53,973 nucleotides of DNA from Edaphobacter sp. (GTDB taxonomy: Bacteria; Acidobacteriota; Terriglobia; Terriglobales; Acidobacteriaceae), in the NCBI GenBank assembly GCA_025462755.1, contig JAOAPF010000008.1, positions 1-53,973 on the forward strand, in the 5' to 3' direction. Both the position numbers and the translations under genes were made by a program. The notes beneath the pieces were generated by a model. The model searched no databases. It had not been told where the DNA came from and saw only the letters and a list, made by a program, of their open reading frames with translations. Of the stretch, positions 22,724-32,128 are shown one piece after another (position 1 is the first letter of the stretch; the number at the start of each line of letters is the position of its first letter).

Positions 22724-24940
22724 ATGTCACTCGACGATCGTAAAGAACCCGCGTCTCAAACACCCGCGCAGGCAGTGTTATCTGCTTGGGTGACGAAGCG
22801 GTACGAGGTGATGCGACGGGGACGTTGGGCTGAGGAGCGTGCATGGTACGAGGCTGGACTCTTCGATCAGCAGAAGCAGTGGCTGGAGAAGGACGGTGTC
22901 GACGGCAAGAAGCTGAAGCAGATCAAAGTCAGCGACGCCACCCGGATGCCGATGCCGGTTACGAATCACTTCAGCAACACCATCTCCACCAACGCGAACT
23001 CCCTCGGAGCCGCGCTGCCCCGGATGTTGGCCGAGTCGGACAACCAAGATAACAAAAATCTACGTGCAGCCCAGGCCGCGCGTAACGCGATCGATGCGGC
23101 CAATGAAGAGTCCGGGATGAATATCCTGAACCCTATCCTGGCCAAGCAGGTTCCGCTTTGGGGCCTCGGCATCACCAAGGATACGGTTGCCTTCGATCAC
23201 AGTACTGATGAGGTTCCAGATATCCAGACTCCTCCGCCTGTCGCAGGACCGGATGGTCAGCCTATGGAGCAGGAGCCGCAGGTAGTCGGCACGGAGCAGG
23301 TACCCAGCCCCCGGCTGAAGACTGAGCTTCCCACCGTGTTCGAGGTCTATCTTCCTCGCGAGTGTCAGGACGCCAACTCGTCAGACCTCATCATCGAGCG
23401 CCGCCGCATCGAAGTCGGGCTCGCCAAAGAACTCTACCCGACGTATGCCGACCAGTTCAAGGGAGAAGTCGAGTCCGAAGAGAGCAGTGAATCACTGGCT
23501 GCGTTCTTCCATGCATCACTTCGCGCACTCGCCTACTCCACCAACGTCGAATCTGAAGCCAACAAACTGAACCTCGTTGAGTGCTGGGCCAACTGGAACG
23601 TTCTGTCTACGGACGTACAGGAAGCGATCGAAGAAGAGTGGGCCAACGAGCCGTCGTCGATGTACCCGTCGATGTCCAAGCTGGAGGCCGCTGTCCAGTT
23701 CGGTCTCTTCGCCACACTCTGCAAGAACGACATCATTGAGTGGGGCGAGAACCCGTGGGACGGCGATGTGCCGTACACCTTCTTCGCATGGCAGAAGGAC
23801 GTAGCCAGCCCGTATCCCAAGGGCCTCTCCGTCGACCTCCTGCCGCTCCAGAAGCAGCTCAACAAGATTGACTCGCTGATGCTGCGCGGCCTCATGGCCA
23901 ACGCAACTCCGAAGATGGTCATGCCGAACACGCAGAAAGGTCCGGCCCCTACCGGCGATCCCGTTGACATCTATGTGTACGATCCGATCGGCGAAGGCAA
24001 AGTAAAGCCGGAGTTCTTCGGTGGCCATGCTTACGGCTCTGAGATCATCCTGAAGCGTGCGCAGATCGTGGAGGATTTCAAGGCGCTCGGCTATACGAAT
24101 GAGGTTGCTCAAGGTGAGATGCCCGGCTCCGGCACGGCATTCCGTGCGCTGGCCTATCTCGGCTCCAAAGCCGAAGAGAGCCGGAAGACGCAGCGTTACC
24201 TCTGGGAGCAGGCACATGAACTACGCGCTCGCAAGATCGTCAAGATGGCGCGGAAAGTATGGACTGATCCGAGGAAGGTTCGGACTGCTGGGTTCAACAA
24301 CAAGTACGGCGCTCAGTTACTAGAGGCAGCCGATCTTGAGGGCTCGTACCAGATCAAGATCGATCAGGACAGCAGCGTCGCGAAGACGCAGACTGAGAAG
24401 CTCGCTGTCATCCAGGAGCTGTTCCAGGCTGGATTGGCCGACTCCACTTCCGTCTCGAATCGAGTGCTGGTGTCGAACTGGCTCGGGATTCCCGAGATCG
24501 ATTTCGGTGACAACCTCGACTACGCCAAGGCCGAACGGGATCTTGAGATGTGCAAGACGGGCGTCAAACCCCAGTCGAACCCTTATTCCAACTGGCCGAT
24601 TCACTTCATCGTCTTCTCTCAATACACGAAGACTGAAGAGTTCGAAGAGTCACCTCCCAACATTCAGGCGGGTGTCCTCGGATACACGCAGTGGTTGCAG
24701 GAGATGTCGCAGCCTCCTCCGGCTCCCGGTGGTCCTCCACTTGTCCACGGCCTGCTTCCTAAGCCTCCAGCGCCTGGCATCACCACCAAGGCCGCAAAGG
24801 CGAAGGGCAGCTTCGGCGGCGCACCGGCTCCGCACATCCTAAGCCAGGTTCCCGGTCAGACTGTATCGCCGGGGCAGGTGCAGGCGGCTGGCGCATTAGA
24901 AGCGCAGTCCGTTGTGCCTCACGATTCCGGCGCGAACTAA
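22724..24940 (+). CDS. Portal protein
   Basis: 738 residues, the size of P22/podovirus-type portals. Position after terminase and before scaffold and capsid, plus the sequence landmarks PVTNHFSNTISTNAN, a long acidic insert near 170-210, an aromatic stretch WDGDVPYTFFAWQ and PYPKGLSVDLLPLQKQLN around 345-385, and a helical stem that follows, support the call. The last about 80 residues are proline-rich (PPPAPGGPPLVHGLLPKPPA). The portal forms a dodecamer at one capsid vertex, through which DNA enters and leaves. Confidence 0.75.
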   Translation: MSLDDRKEPASQTPAQAVLSAWVTKRYEVMRRGRWAEERAWYEAGLFDQQKQWLEKDGVDGKKLKQIKVSDATRMPMPVTNHFSNTISTNANSLGAALPRMLAESDNQDNKNLRAAQAARNAIDAANEESGMNILNPILAKQVPLWGLGITKDTVAFDHSTDEVPDIQTPPPVAGPDGQPMEQEPQVVGTEQVPSPRLKTELPTVFEVYLPRECQDANSSDLIIERRRIEVGLAKELYPTYADQFKGEVESEESSESLAAFFHASLRALAYSTNVESEANKLNLVECWANWNVLSTDVQEAIEEEWANEPSSMYPSMSKLEAAVQFGLFATLCKNDIIEWGENPWDGDVPYTFFAWQKDVASPYPKGLSVDLLPLQKQLNKIDSLMLRGLMANATPKMVMPNTQKGPAPTGDPVDIYVYDPIGEGKVKPEFFGGHAYGSEIILKRAQIVEDFKALGYTNEVAQGEMPGSGTAFRALAYLGSKAEESRKTQRYLWEQAHELRARKIVKMARKVWTDPRKVRTAGFNNKYGAQLLEAADLEGSYQIKIDQDSSVAKTQTEKLAVIQELFQAGLADSTSVSNRVLVSNWLGIPEIDFGDNLDYAKAERDLEMCKTGVKPQSNPYSNWPIHFIVFSQYTKTEEFEESPPNIQAGVLGYTQWLQEMSQPPPAPGGPPLVHGLLPKPPAPGITTKAAKAKGSFGGAPAPHILSQVPGQTVSPGQVQAAGALEAQSVVPHDSGAN

Positions 24941-24986
24941 TCGGTCTCATCTTTCATCTCTCATCTCGCATCAGGAGTTACAAACT

Positions 24987-25313
24987 ATGTCAGCAGCCGT
25001 CGCAAACCAGAAGCGCACCGTCCCGGGCGCAGCCTTCGATATGCCTACCGTCGTCACCGGAGACACCTCGTACCCCGCAGGCGGATACGCCTTCACCCCG
25101 GCGTCCTTCGGCTTCACGCGCATCTCGCGCATCTCCTCACTCCGTGCAAATAACATCGCGTCGGCGGTGAGCACACCGGTCATCGAACCTAACGCTGCTG
25201 GCGATTACTCTTCGTTCAAGCTCCGTCTCGTGGTGGCAACTACCGGCGTAGAGGTCGCAACCGGCCAAGACATGAGCGCACGCAGCTACCTGTTCACGAT
25301 CGAAGGCCACTAG
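24987..25313 (+). CDS. Hypothetical capsid-associated protein
   Basis: 108 residues from ATG 24987, with TCAGGAG upstream. Beta-rich and small-residue rich (GAAFDMPTVVTGDTSYPAGG). Its place between portal and scaffold suits a head decoration or cement protein. No family recognised. Confidence 0.6.
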   Translation: MSAAVANQKRTVPGAAFDMPTVVTGDTSYPAGGYAFTPASFGFTRISRISSLRANNIASAVSTPVIEPNAAGDYSSFKLRLVVATTGVEVATGQDMSARSYLFTIEGH

Positions 25314-25316
25314 ACC

Positions 25317-25634
25317 ATGTCCCTCTACATCCCCAAGAACACTGTGCCGGTTCCCGCGCGTCAGCATGACTCCGATGTGCCGATGCTGGTGGTCAGCGAA
25401 CAGAAGGGCCAGCAGACCGCCCACAAAGGCGACTGGCTGGTCGGCGGCGAACGCGGCAAGGTCTACGTGATGACCGATGCCGCCTTCCAAGCTGCCTTCG
25501 AACTGTTCGTCGAGCCGGTCCCCACCGAACCTGTCGAACCTGTCACCGAACCCACTGATCCTGTCGAGCCGGTTGAACCTGCTGAGCCAGTCGAGCCGGT
25601 CACTGAACCAGCTATCGAGCTAGTCGAACTCTAA
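25317..25634 (+). CDS. Small protein with PVEP repeats
   Basis: 105 residues. A short folded N-terminus (residues 1-65, with GDWLVGGERGKVYVM) is followed by a C-terminal repeat of EPVEPVTEP units. The repeats are acidic, proline-rich and probably extended. It starts three bases after the previous stop. A structural or decoration role is likely, but unknown. Confidence 0.6.
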   Translation: MSLYIPKNTVPVPARQHDSDVPMLVVSEQKGQQTAHKGDWLVGGERGKVYVMTDAAFQAAFELFVEPVPTEPVEPVTEPTDPVEPVEPAEPVEPVTEPAIELVEL

Positions 25635-25696
25635 CCAACACCCAACAACATGCAACCTCTCTCCTCTAGTCAGGAGCGAGGCGCAAAGGAATCCCC

Positions 25697-26653
25697 ATGA
25701 TCGAAGGAACAGTAGACGCAGGCACCGGAACCGCAGATGCGGGAACGGGCACAGTTGATCTCGGCACCCCCGACACCGGAGCAGTAGACACCGGCGCAGG
25801 AACCGTCGATACGGGCGCAGCCGACACCGGCACACCCGAGACGGATGAATACTCCGCCCTCGAATCACTCTATGACACCCTCGGCAGCGAGGAAGGCACC
25901 CCCGACCCGGCGGCTGAGACCGCTGCATCGGCGATGCCGGAGGAGGTTACCCGCGCACTCGGTATCTCCGATTACGTCAAGGAGCCAGCCCACCTGGAGA
26001 ATGCGGTGAACGCTGCCGCTCAGGTGTGGGATGTGGCATCGGGCAAGGCACCGGCATCCGGTCTGCTGGAGGGAATGCGTGCGAGCAACCCCACTGGCTT
26101 CGAGAAGATGATCCGTGAGGACATCATCCCGTACGTTGAGCACCTCACCGGCATGAAGCTGGGTGGCACAGGTGAGCAGCAAGCGCCTGATCCAGTCGCT
26201 GCGATGCAGGCCAAGATCGACGCGCTGGAACGTGCTCCGCAGATCGCCGCGCAGCAGCAGGCACAGGCGGCACAGCTCTCCAAGGCCACCGCCGATACCT
26301 ACGCCAAACTGGACGAACTGGCGAAGGGCACGTACTACGAAGGCAAGGGTAAGGCTCTCGGACCGGAGCTGCTCAAACAGTTCGGCGCGATGAAGGTCAA
26401 TCCTGATGCCGTGATGCAGGAAGTCCTCAAGGGCAACACCGCAACCATCGAGAAAGCCTTCAAGAACATCCAGAAGGAACGGATCGAGGACGCGAAGGCG
26501 TACAACAAATGGTTCATCGCCGACGCCCGCGCCAAGCGCAACGGTCTCCCGGCAAGTAAGGGCAATCCATCCGGTTCAGCGGCTCCAAAAGACCCGAAGA
26601 ACATGGCGAACTGGACCGTGGAGCAGCAGGCCGCGTACCTGAACGGCAAGTAG
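25697..26653 (+). CDS. Putative scaffolding protein
   Basis: 318 residues directly upstream of the capsid gene, the normal scaffold position. The N-terminus (1-50) is a low-complexity repeat of DTGT/DAGTG units. The rest is acidic, alanine- and glutamine-rich and mostly helical, with a heptad-like QAKIDALERAPQIAAQQQAQ region and a basic C-terminal helix (NMANWTVEQQAAYLNGK), as scaffold proteins have. It would help coat-protein assembly and leave the procapsid. AAAGGA precedes the ATG. Confidence 0.7.
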   Translation: MIEGTVDAGTGTADAGTGTVDLGTPDTGAVDTGAGTVDTGAADTGTPETDEYSALESLYDTLGSEEGTPDPAAETAASAMPEEVTRALGISDYVKEPAHLENAVNAAAQVWDVASGKAPASGLLEGMRASNPTGFEKMIREDIIPYVEHLTGMKLGGTGEQQAPDPVAAMQAKIDALERAPQIAAQQQAQAAQLSKATADTYAKLDELAKGTYYEGKGKALGPELLKQFGAMKVNPDAVMQEVLKGNTATIEKAFKNIQKERIEDAKAYNKWFIADARAKRNGLPASKGNPSGSAAPKDPKNMANWTVEQQAAYLNGK

Positions 26654-26824
26654 CACACAGAGTTTCCGAGATTCACTTCGTGGCTGAGTCGTACACACCG
26701 GCCACTCAACACCCAACCTCATCGCGCCATACCGACCTTCTCCGACTAGTTTCGGGGTCCGTAGCGTGTCTCAACCCAACGGGTCATACCCGGCGGCACC
26801 TACGCACCACAAGGAAGTAACAAC

Positions 26825-28066
26825 ATGGCAGATCAAGGCACTATCGGTCGCATCGGCGGGATCCTGAAGAACACCTACGGACCCAAGATCACGGAACAGC
26901 AAAACCTCATCGCTTTTACACGGAACCGTTACGGCAAGGCCGACAACGATTTCTACCGTGGGCCTGGCGACCACTTCGAGTGGCCCGCTCGTGTCGGTGG
27001 CAACCGCGCTTCTGTCGCGGCAGCCGCGTCGGACGATCCTCTCCTGACTCCCAGCCGTCAGAAGGAAGTCAAGTTCAGCTCGAATGACCGCAGCTACACC
27101 GGCAACATCAAGGTGTTCGTCGGCGACATGCAGGCGGCTACGGGCAACAACGCGGCCAGCTTCATCTCGCACAAGGCGGACGAGATGACGCAGCTCGTCA
27201 AGGACATCACCAAGGTGATCAACATCGACCTGTGTGCTGGCGACGGCTCCGGCACCATCGGAACAATCGCTGCTGGAGCTACCTCTGCCACCCAGACGCT
27301 TGCGGTCGGCACCGGCGCGTTCCAGTACGGATCGCAGTACCTCCAGAATGGCGATGTGATCGACATCTACGACGCCACCCTGACCACCAGCCGTACCTCC
27401 GGCGCGGGTCTCTCGGTCAGCAGCATCACCCGCTCCACCGGCGGCCCTGCCTCGATCGTGCTCTCCGGTTCGGTCACGACCACCACGGGCGACATCGTCA
27501 CTCGCGGTCCGGGACGCGTCAACAAGGCGTACACCGGCTTCTGGGGCGCGACGCATAACCAGGGAATCACCTTCCAGGGCCAGTCCACTGGAACGTTCCC
27601 GCAGCTTTCGTCCAACCGCATCCCTGCAGGCGGCCAGTCGCTGACGGAATCTCTGTTGCGTCAGCTTCAGACTGTCGTTACCCGCGCCTCTGGTGAAGAG
27701 ATCGACGAGTACCTCGCCGGTTTCGCCCAGTACGACGAGTACGAGAGCCTGGGTTTCGCGCAGAAGCGCTTCACCGAAGCCAAGCTGGACAAGGGTTACA
27801 CGACTCTTGCCTTTGGCGACAAGATGATCGTGAAGGACGTCGACATGCCGAACTCGGCTGTCTACGGCATCAACAAGGCGTCGGTCAAGTTCGGCGAGGT
27901 CAGCGCACTCGGCTGGCAGGATGACGACGGCTCGATCCTGAAGCAGGTCCCTGGCTTCGCGGCCTACTCGGCCTACATGATCGAGCGCGGCCAGATGATC
28001 TACACCAACCCCAACCGGATTGGCGTGATCGACGGCCTCTCCTTTGGCTCCGTCTACGCACAGTAG
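26825..28066 (+). CDS. Major capsid protein
   Basis: 413 residues after scaffold and before adaptor genes. The N-terminal region (ILKNTYGPKITEQQNLIAFT) and FSSNDRSYTGNIKVFVGDMQ fit an HK97-fold coat protein of the P22/N4-type size, and the even amino-acid use is typical of an abundant structural protein. AAGGA lies 8-12 bases before the ATG. A 171-base leader precedes it and a stem-loop (28089-28122) follows, which could help raise its level. Call by place and size, not by a decisive motif. Confidence 0.75.
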   Translation: MADQGTIGRIGGILKNTYGPKITEQQNLIAFTRNRYGKADNDFYRGPGDHFEWPARVGGNRASVAAAASDDPLLTPSRQKEVKFSSNDRSYTGNIKVFVGDMQAATGNNAASFISHKADEMTQLVKDITKVINIDLCAGDGSGTIGTIAAGATSATQTLAVGTGAFQYGSQYLQNGDVIDIYDATLTTSRTSGAGLSVSSITRSTGGPASIVLSGSVTTTTGDIVTRGPGRVNKAYTGFWGATHNQGITFQGQSTGTFPQLSSNRIPAGGQSLTESLLRQLQTVVTRASGEEIDEYLAGFAQYDEYESLGFAQKRFTEAKLDKGYTTLAFGDKMIVKDVDMPNSAVYGINKASVKFGEVSALGWQDDDGSILKQVPGFAAYSAYMIERGQMIYTNPNRIGVIDGLSFGSVYAQ

Positions 28067-28088
28067 CTTCAACCTCAACACTACCCAC

Positions 28089-28122
28089 GATCGGGTGCAC
28101 CAGAGCATCGGTGTCCCCGATC
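28089..28122 (+). terminator. Stem-loop after the major capsid gene
   Basis: GATCGGG (28089-28095) pairs with CCCGATC (28116-28122), with a further CACC/GGTG inner stem. No T-run follows, so it may stabilise the capsid mRNA end or act as a weak attenuator. Confidence 0.45.
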
Positions 28123-28155
28123 AGTGGCTGCCTCACAGACTGTAAGGAATCCCAG

Positions 28156-28614
28156 ATGGATTTGATGCTCCCCCGTAACGTAGTCCGGCTCGTACCGGAC
28201 TGGTTCAGCGCCCGTCTCAAAGACACCGACCCTAACCTCATCGTTTATTACAACGAGCACAAGAATCGTTGGATCATCGATCGTTGCACCCGTGACGGCG
28301 TGATGGCTTCGGTCGCGCACACCCACGACGCCACCTGTCCCCGCACCAACGTGATCGTCGTCAGTGACGAGGGCAAATACATGCCTCTCTGTGACGCGTT
28401 GATCGATACGATCCGCGCGATGGATACATGGTCCACCGACGGCTCGTTAGAGAAATACAAGGCTCGCAACGCCGCGATGGAAGCTGAGAACAAGGTCAAT
28501 ACGGATCGGGAGATGCGCAATCTGTACATCGAAGCCGGACTCGACAACAAGCGTCAGCTCAATCATGCGCTGGACCTCATCGCCAGGCACGACGTACTCC
28601 GCCCCCACAAGTAG
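28156..28614 (+). CDS. Hypothetical head-completion protein
   Basis: 152 residues from ATG 28156 (AAGGA upstream; a 15-residue longer start is less likely). Mixed strands then long helices (EKYKARNAAMEAENKVNTDR). Position between capsid and connector genes suggests head completion. Not recognised by motif. Confidence 0.55.
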   Translation: MDLMLPRNVVRLVPDWFSARLKDTDPNLIVYYNEHKNRWIIDRCTRDGVMASVAHTHDATCPRTNVIVVSDEGKYMPLCDALIDTIRAMDTWSTDGSLEKYKARNAAMEAENKVNTDREMRNLYIEAGLDNKRQLNHALDLIARHDVLRPHK

Positions 28615-28689
28615 CACCCCTCGACTTTAGACTCACCCAACCCACCAACATTCTCTATGCCCTCGTCGGCTTAGAGGAGAGGAATCAAC

Positions 28690-29337
28690 ATGGCACGTTT
28701 TTACAATCCTGGCCAACGGATCCAGGAAAAACTTCCGTACAACAACCTCAATGATCCCCGCGAGGTCTGCAACATCTCCTACCACCTCATCAACGCACCG
28801 GAGAAGGACTTCTTCGAAGTTCCCGAGTCGGTCACCCTCCTGACTGTGGACGGTTCAGAGGCAGAGATTCGCGCCGACTTCCCCCGCGAAGTGAAGCGTC
28901 TGTTTGCCCATCGCGGTGTTGTCTTAGTAAATCCTCGGTTCAAGGGTGAAGTGTTGGAGACCGACAATATCGCTCTCACGGACGCCGAGGCCAAGGTCAA
29001 GGGTGACGCGATGTACCACGAGCACCTCCGCGCAATCGTGGATGACTGGTTCACCATTGTTGATCGCGCCAAGGCGGCGGGCGGAAGGCCACGGCCTGCC
29101 CAGGGGCTGCACAAATACGCCCTCAAGGCCCTCAACCTCCAGGACCCAGCCGACACCATCGATACGCTCCTCACCGCACAAGCCGGTCAGGTCAGCAGCG
29201 ATGCGGTGCAGGCTCAGTTGGCGGCGCAGAATGCAACGATCAGCAAGCTTGAGGGCATGATCGCCGCGCTTCTGGCGCAGAAGCCAGACGCTACCACCCA
29301 GGCAGCCACCACCAACAACGCCAACAAAGGAAAGTAG
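28690..29337 (+). CDS. Hypothetical head-tail region protein
   Basis: 215 residues, ATG preceded by GAGGAGAGGAATCAAC. The N-terminal half is a compact mixed fold (FFEVPESVTLLTVDGSEAEI), the C-terminal end an alanine/glutamine helix (QLAAQNATISKLEGMIAALL). Role unknown. The motif CTCGTCGGCTTA (28662-28673) before it resembles the one before the small terminase. Confidence 0.55.
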   Translation: MARFYNPGQRIQEKLPYNNLNDPREVCNISYHLINAPEKDFFEVPESVTLLTVDGSEAEIRADFPREVKRLFAHRGVVLVNPRFKGEVLETDNIALTDAEAKVKGDAMYHEHLRAIVDDWFTIVDRAKAAGGRPRPAQGLHKYALKALNLQDPADTIDTLLTAQAGQVSSDAVQAQLAAQNATISKLEGMIAALLAQKPDATTQAATTNNANKGK

Positions 29338-29342
29338 CCGAG

Positions 29343-30086
29343 ATGCCCAGCCTCAAACAGATGTTCGACACCTGCAACGCGAAGTCGTACTACTCGCGCC
29401 CCGAGGGTGAGATTTACTCCGCGTTGTCTGAGGCTGGCTTCTTCGTTTACGCCAACATCCTGAAGGAGCTGTCGGACTTCTTCGTTAAATTTGACACCGC
29501 GACCTTGGTGTTGACGCCCGGGGTGCAGCAATACGTTCTGCCCCCCGACTGCACCCAGATCGTCTCGATCGCAGAGAGACTACCCACATCCAAACGGTGG
29601 CGTCTCATGTCGCCGGAGTCGATCACGGATGCGATGACCGATGCCCAGGACAATTGTGGATGGTCCGCATATGAGGACTACGACCGGAGCCGATTCAGCT
29701 TCGCCGGTCCCTTCCTGGAGGCAGCGGATACGATCGACGCCCCCACCGGCTTCAGTCAGGCTGGCTTCAGCGTGGGCGGCTACCGAGGCAAGGCAGCCCA
29801 GACTCAATCGATCATGATCTCTCCTGCTCCGACCGAGAATCACCTCGTCGAGCTCGCCTACACGGCCAAGTGGATCCCGATCGTCAACGCTGAGAGCTTC
29901 CTGATGCTCCCCGATGAGCTGACCTACGCGATGCAGAGCTTCGCGATCGCGGAACTGCTGCGCACCAATGGCGACTCTACGTCCGTGGATTACGACACCA
30001 AGGGCGAACGGCACATGACAGCCGGTCTTAGCTGGGCCCGTTCCCGCCAGACCGTAGCGAACCCGAAGATCGACCTGTATCTGTAA
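29343..30086 (+). CDS. Head-tail adaptor (gp4/gp11-like connector candidate)
   Basis: 247 residues. TPGVQQYVLPPDCTQIVSIA is the 'YxLPxDc' type strand seen in podovirus connector/adaptor proteins, between two helical regions. The order capsid, small genes, adaptor, gp10-like protein is that of short-tailed phages. It would sit below the portal and hold the tail parts. It starts six bases after the previous stop. Confidence 0.6.
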   Translation: MPSLKQMFDTCNAKSYYSRPEGEIYSALSEAGFFVYANILKELSDFFVKFDTATLVLTPGVQQYVLPPDCTQIVSIAERLPTSKRWRLMSPESITDAMTDAQDNCGWSAYEDYDRSRFSFAGPFLEAADTIDAPTGFSQAGFSVGGYRGKAAQTQSIMISPAPTENHLVELAYTAKWIPIVNAESFLMLPDELTYAMQSFAIAELLRTNGDSTSVDYDTKGERHMTAGLSWARSRQTVANPKIDLYL

Positions 30087-30143
30087 TCCCTCTCCCCCAT
30101 CCCCCGCACCATCCCCAACACCTCAGAGAGTGTCCGCCCCGCC

Positions 30144-32099
30144 ATGATCAAAAAGCTCACCCCGGCACCTCTCACCGCGTTTCAGGGAAAGAACACGCTG
30201 CAGAATCTCGCCGCCGAGTCCGCCTCCACTCTGCTCTCAGCCAAGAACGTCCTCGTCCTGGCCGATCAGCAGATGCGCCGCGCTCCCGGATACACGCTGG
30301 TCGCCAATGTCGGCCCCGGTCCCATCCACTCCATCTACGACTTCGAGCGGACCGTAGACGGAGTACAGACGATCTTCGTTCACTCCGGCCCCAACATCGT
30401 CGCGATGAACGCCGACGGCACCAATCAGCGAATCCTGTCCTCGGTGGAGAGCGCAACGCCGCATGTATTCGTTCAGAATGCCTTTGTATCTTACTCATCC
30501 AACGGAACCACCGCTTATCGCTATGTGGACAAGGCTGGTGCGCTCACCAAGTACGCCTGGGGCATCAGCGCACCGGTTACGGCCCCAGCCATCTCTCTGT
30601 CCGCTGGCACCCTGACCCTCACCTACGGACGTACCTACGTCTTCTGCTACGTCAGCAAATACACCGACTCCCTCGGGGTAGAGCGCGTCCATGTTGGCCC
30701 TCCGTCGCCAATTTCGGCTCACACAGGACCGTTCAACAGTGGCGTGGTTGACCTCACCGACATTACCACCTCCACCGATCTCCAGGTCACTCACATATGG
30801 ATATTCGCGACGGTCGATTCGCCGGTCAATACCTCCGCCACGTTCTTCTTCATGGCCGAGCTGACCAACGGAACCACCTCTTTCGGCGATGCGAACCTCG
30901 ACACCGCTCTCGACAAGACCAAGCTCGCTCCATTCGATAACAATCCCGTACCACCCAGCGGGATTCTGACGACGTTTCAGAACCGTGTCGTCGCCGTCGC
31001 GGGGAATCAGATTCGTCTCTCCGGTTTCAGCGAGATCACCCTCGGTATCCCCGAAGAGTCCTGGCCGCTGAGCTTGTTCTTCAACATCCCGGCTGGAACA
31101 CGCACCGCCACCGCCGCCACTACTCTGCTCTCCGGCACCAGCCTCGGTGTCCTCACTCAGGACGCATGGTACGGCTACACCGGCTACGATGCCTCGACCT
31201 TCACCGAGTCCGATCGCATCGCCACTCCGGGCTGCGTAGGCAAGTTCGCGATCTGCACGACGCCGTTCGGCATCGCATGGCTGTCTCCCAGCAAGCGTCT
31301 GTTCATGTGGACGGGGAATGGCACACCGACAGAGATCAGCTCTGACATCGCGTCGTCCTTTCCCGGGACCTACGGCATGGAAGACCTCTCCACCGCCGAC
31401 CTCGCGACGGTACAGCTTCAGTGGTACTCCTTCGGGAAGCTGCATTATCTGGCCGCATTCTGTAGGACGGCTGATGCACCGGACTCCGGTTTGAACCTCG
31501 TTCAGCTCTGGTCGATCCCTGTAAAAGGAAGCCAATCCAGCGGCGAATACACAGGATCATCGGGGTTCTTCAATCAGATCGGCGGGATCTTTCAGACGGA
31601 CAAGATTCCGTCTACCAGCTTCACCGCCACCAGCATCGTCAAGGTAGCCGACACGCCCTACATCTACGCTGGTGACGCGCTGGGCAACATCTATCGCTTT
31701 CCTGATGGCTTCGAGGACAACGGCCAGTCCTACGAATCTAACTTCTCCACTCCGTGGCAGCTCTACGGCTACGAGGGTACAAAGCGGTTCCATTGGATCG
31801 ACCTGTTCGTCGAAGCTCCGGCGTCGCTGCTGGACTCCGGTGGCCCCCTCTCAAATTACAAAGTGTTCGCCGCCTGCTCCGCGTCACCTACGGACACCCC
31901 CAAGTGGATTCCCTTGGACCTCCAACTGGTCCCGGCACCGTCGGGCGAGAGCCAAGACGCTCTGCGTGCCAGCATGTCGAAGGCTGGGGTGAACGTCGGC
32001 AAATTTGTGCGGTTCCTCGTGGTTCTCCCATCGGACGCCAACGACCAGGTCGTGTTGAAGCTCGTGACCTGGTTCAGCCCGATAACGGCGACCTCATAA
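30144..32099 (+). CDS. Tail hub/stabilisation protein, P22 gp10-like
   Basis: 651 residues. A beta-propeller-like chain of repeated strand turns (NVLVLADQQMRRAPGYTLVA, GVQTIFVHSGPNIVAMNADG, TFQNRVVAVAGNQIRLSGFS) of the sort seen in P22-type gp10 plugs and hubs that close the portal after packaging. Place after the adaptor fits. The role is inferred from order, size and strand repetition. Confidence 0.6.
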   Translation: MIKKLTPAPLTAFQGKNTLQNLAAESASTLLSAKNVLVLADQQMRRAPGYTLVANVGPGPIHSIYDFERTVDGVQTIFVHSGPNIVAMNADGTNQRILSSVESATPHVFVQNAFVSYSSNGTTAYRYVDKAGALTKYAWGISAPVTAPAISLSAGTLTLTYGRTYVFCYVSKYTDSLGVERVHVGPPSPISAHTGPFNSGVVDLTDITTSTDLQVTHIWIFATVDSPVNTSATFFFMAELTNGTTSFGDANLDTALDKTKLAPFDNNPVPPSGILTTFQNRVVAVAGNQIRLSGFSEITLGIPEESWPLSLFFNIPAGTRTATAATTLLSGTSLGVLTQDAWYGYTGYDASTFTESDRIATPGCVGKFAICTTPFGIAWLSPSKRLFMWTGNGTPTEISSDIASSFPGTYGMEDLSTADLATVQLQWYSFGKLHYLAAFCRTADAPDSGLNLVQLWSIPVKGSQSSGEYTGSSGFFNQIGGIFQTDKIPSTSFTATSIVKVADTPYIYAGDALGNIYRFPDGFEDNGQSYESNFSTPWQLYGYEGTKRFHWIDLFVEAPASLLDSGGPLSNYKVFAACSASPTDTPKWIPLDLQLVPAPSGESQDALRASMSKAGVNVGKFVRFLVVLPSDANDQVVLKLVTWFSPITATS

Positions 32100-32128
32100 C
32101 CCATACCCGCACCGAACCGAGAGCGTGA

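Noticed and set aside
26771-28108. 445-codon minus-strand open frame across the capsid gene
   Set aside because: It is the exact antisense of the major capsid gene, with biased Val/Asp/Arg/Gly composition typical of a GC-rich shadow frame and no start signals.
30495-31535. 346-codon minus-strand open frame in the gp10-like gene
   Set aside because: Antisense of a well-supported late gene in a rightward operon; GC-driven.
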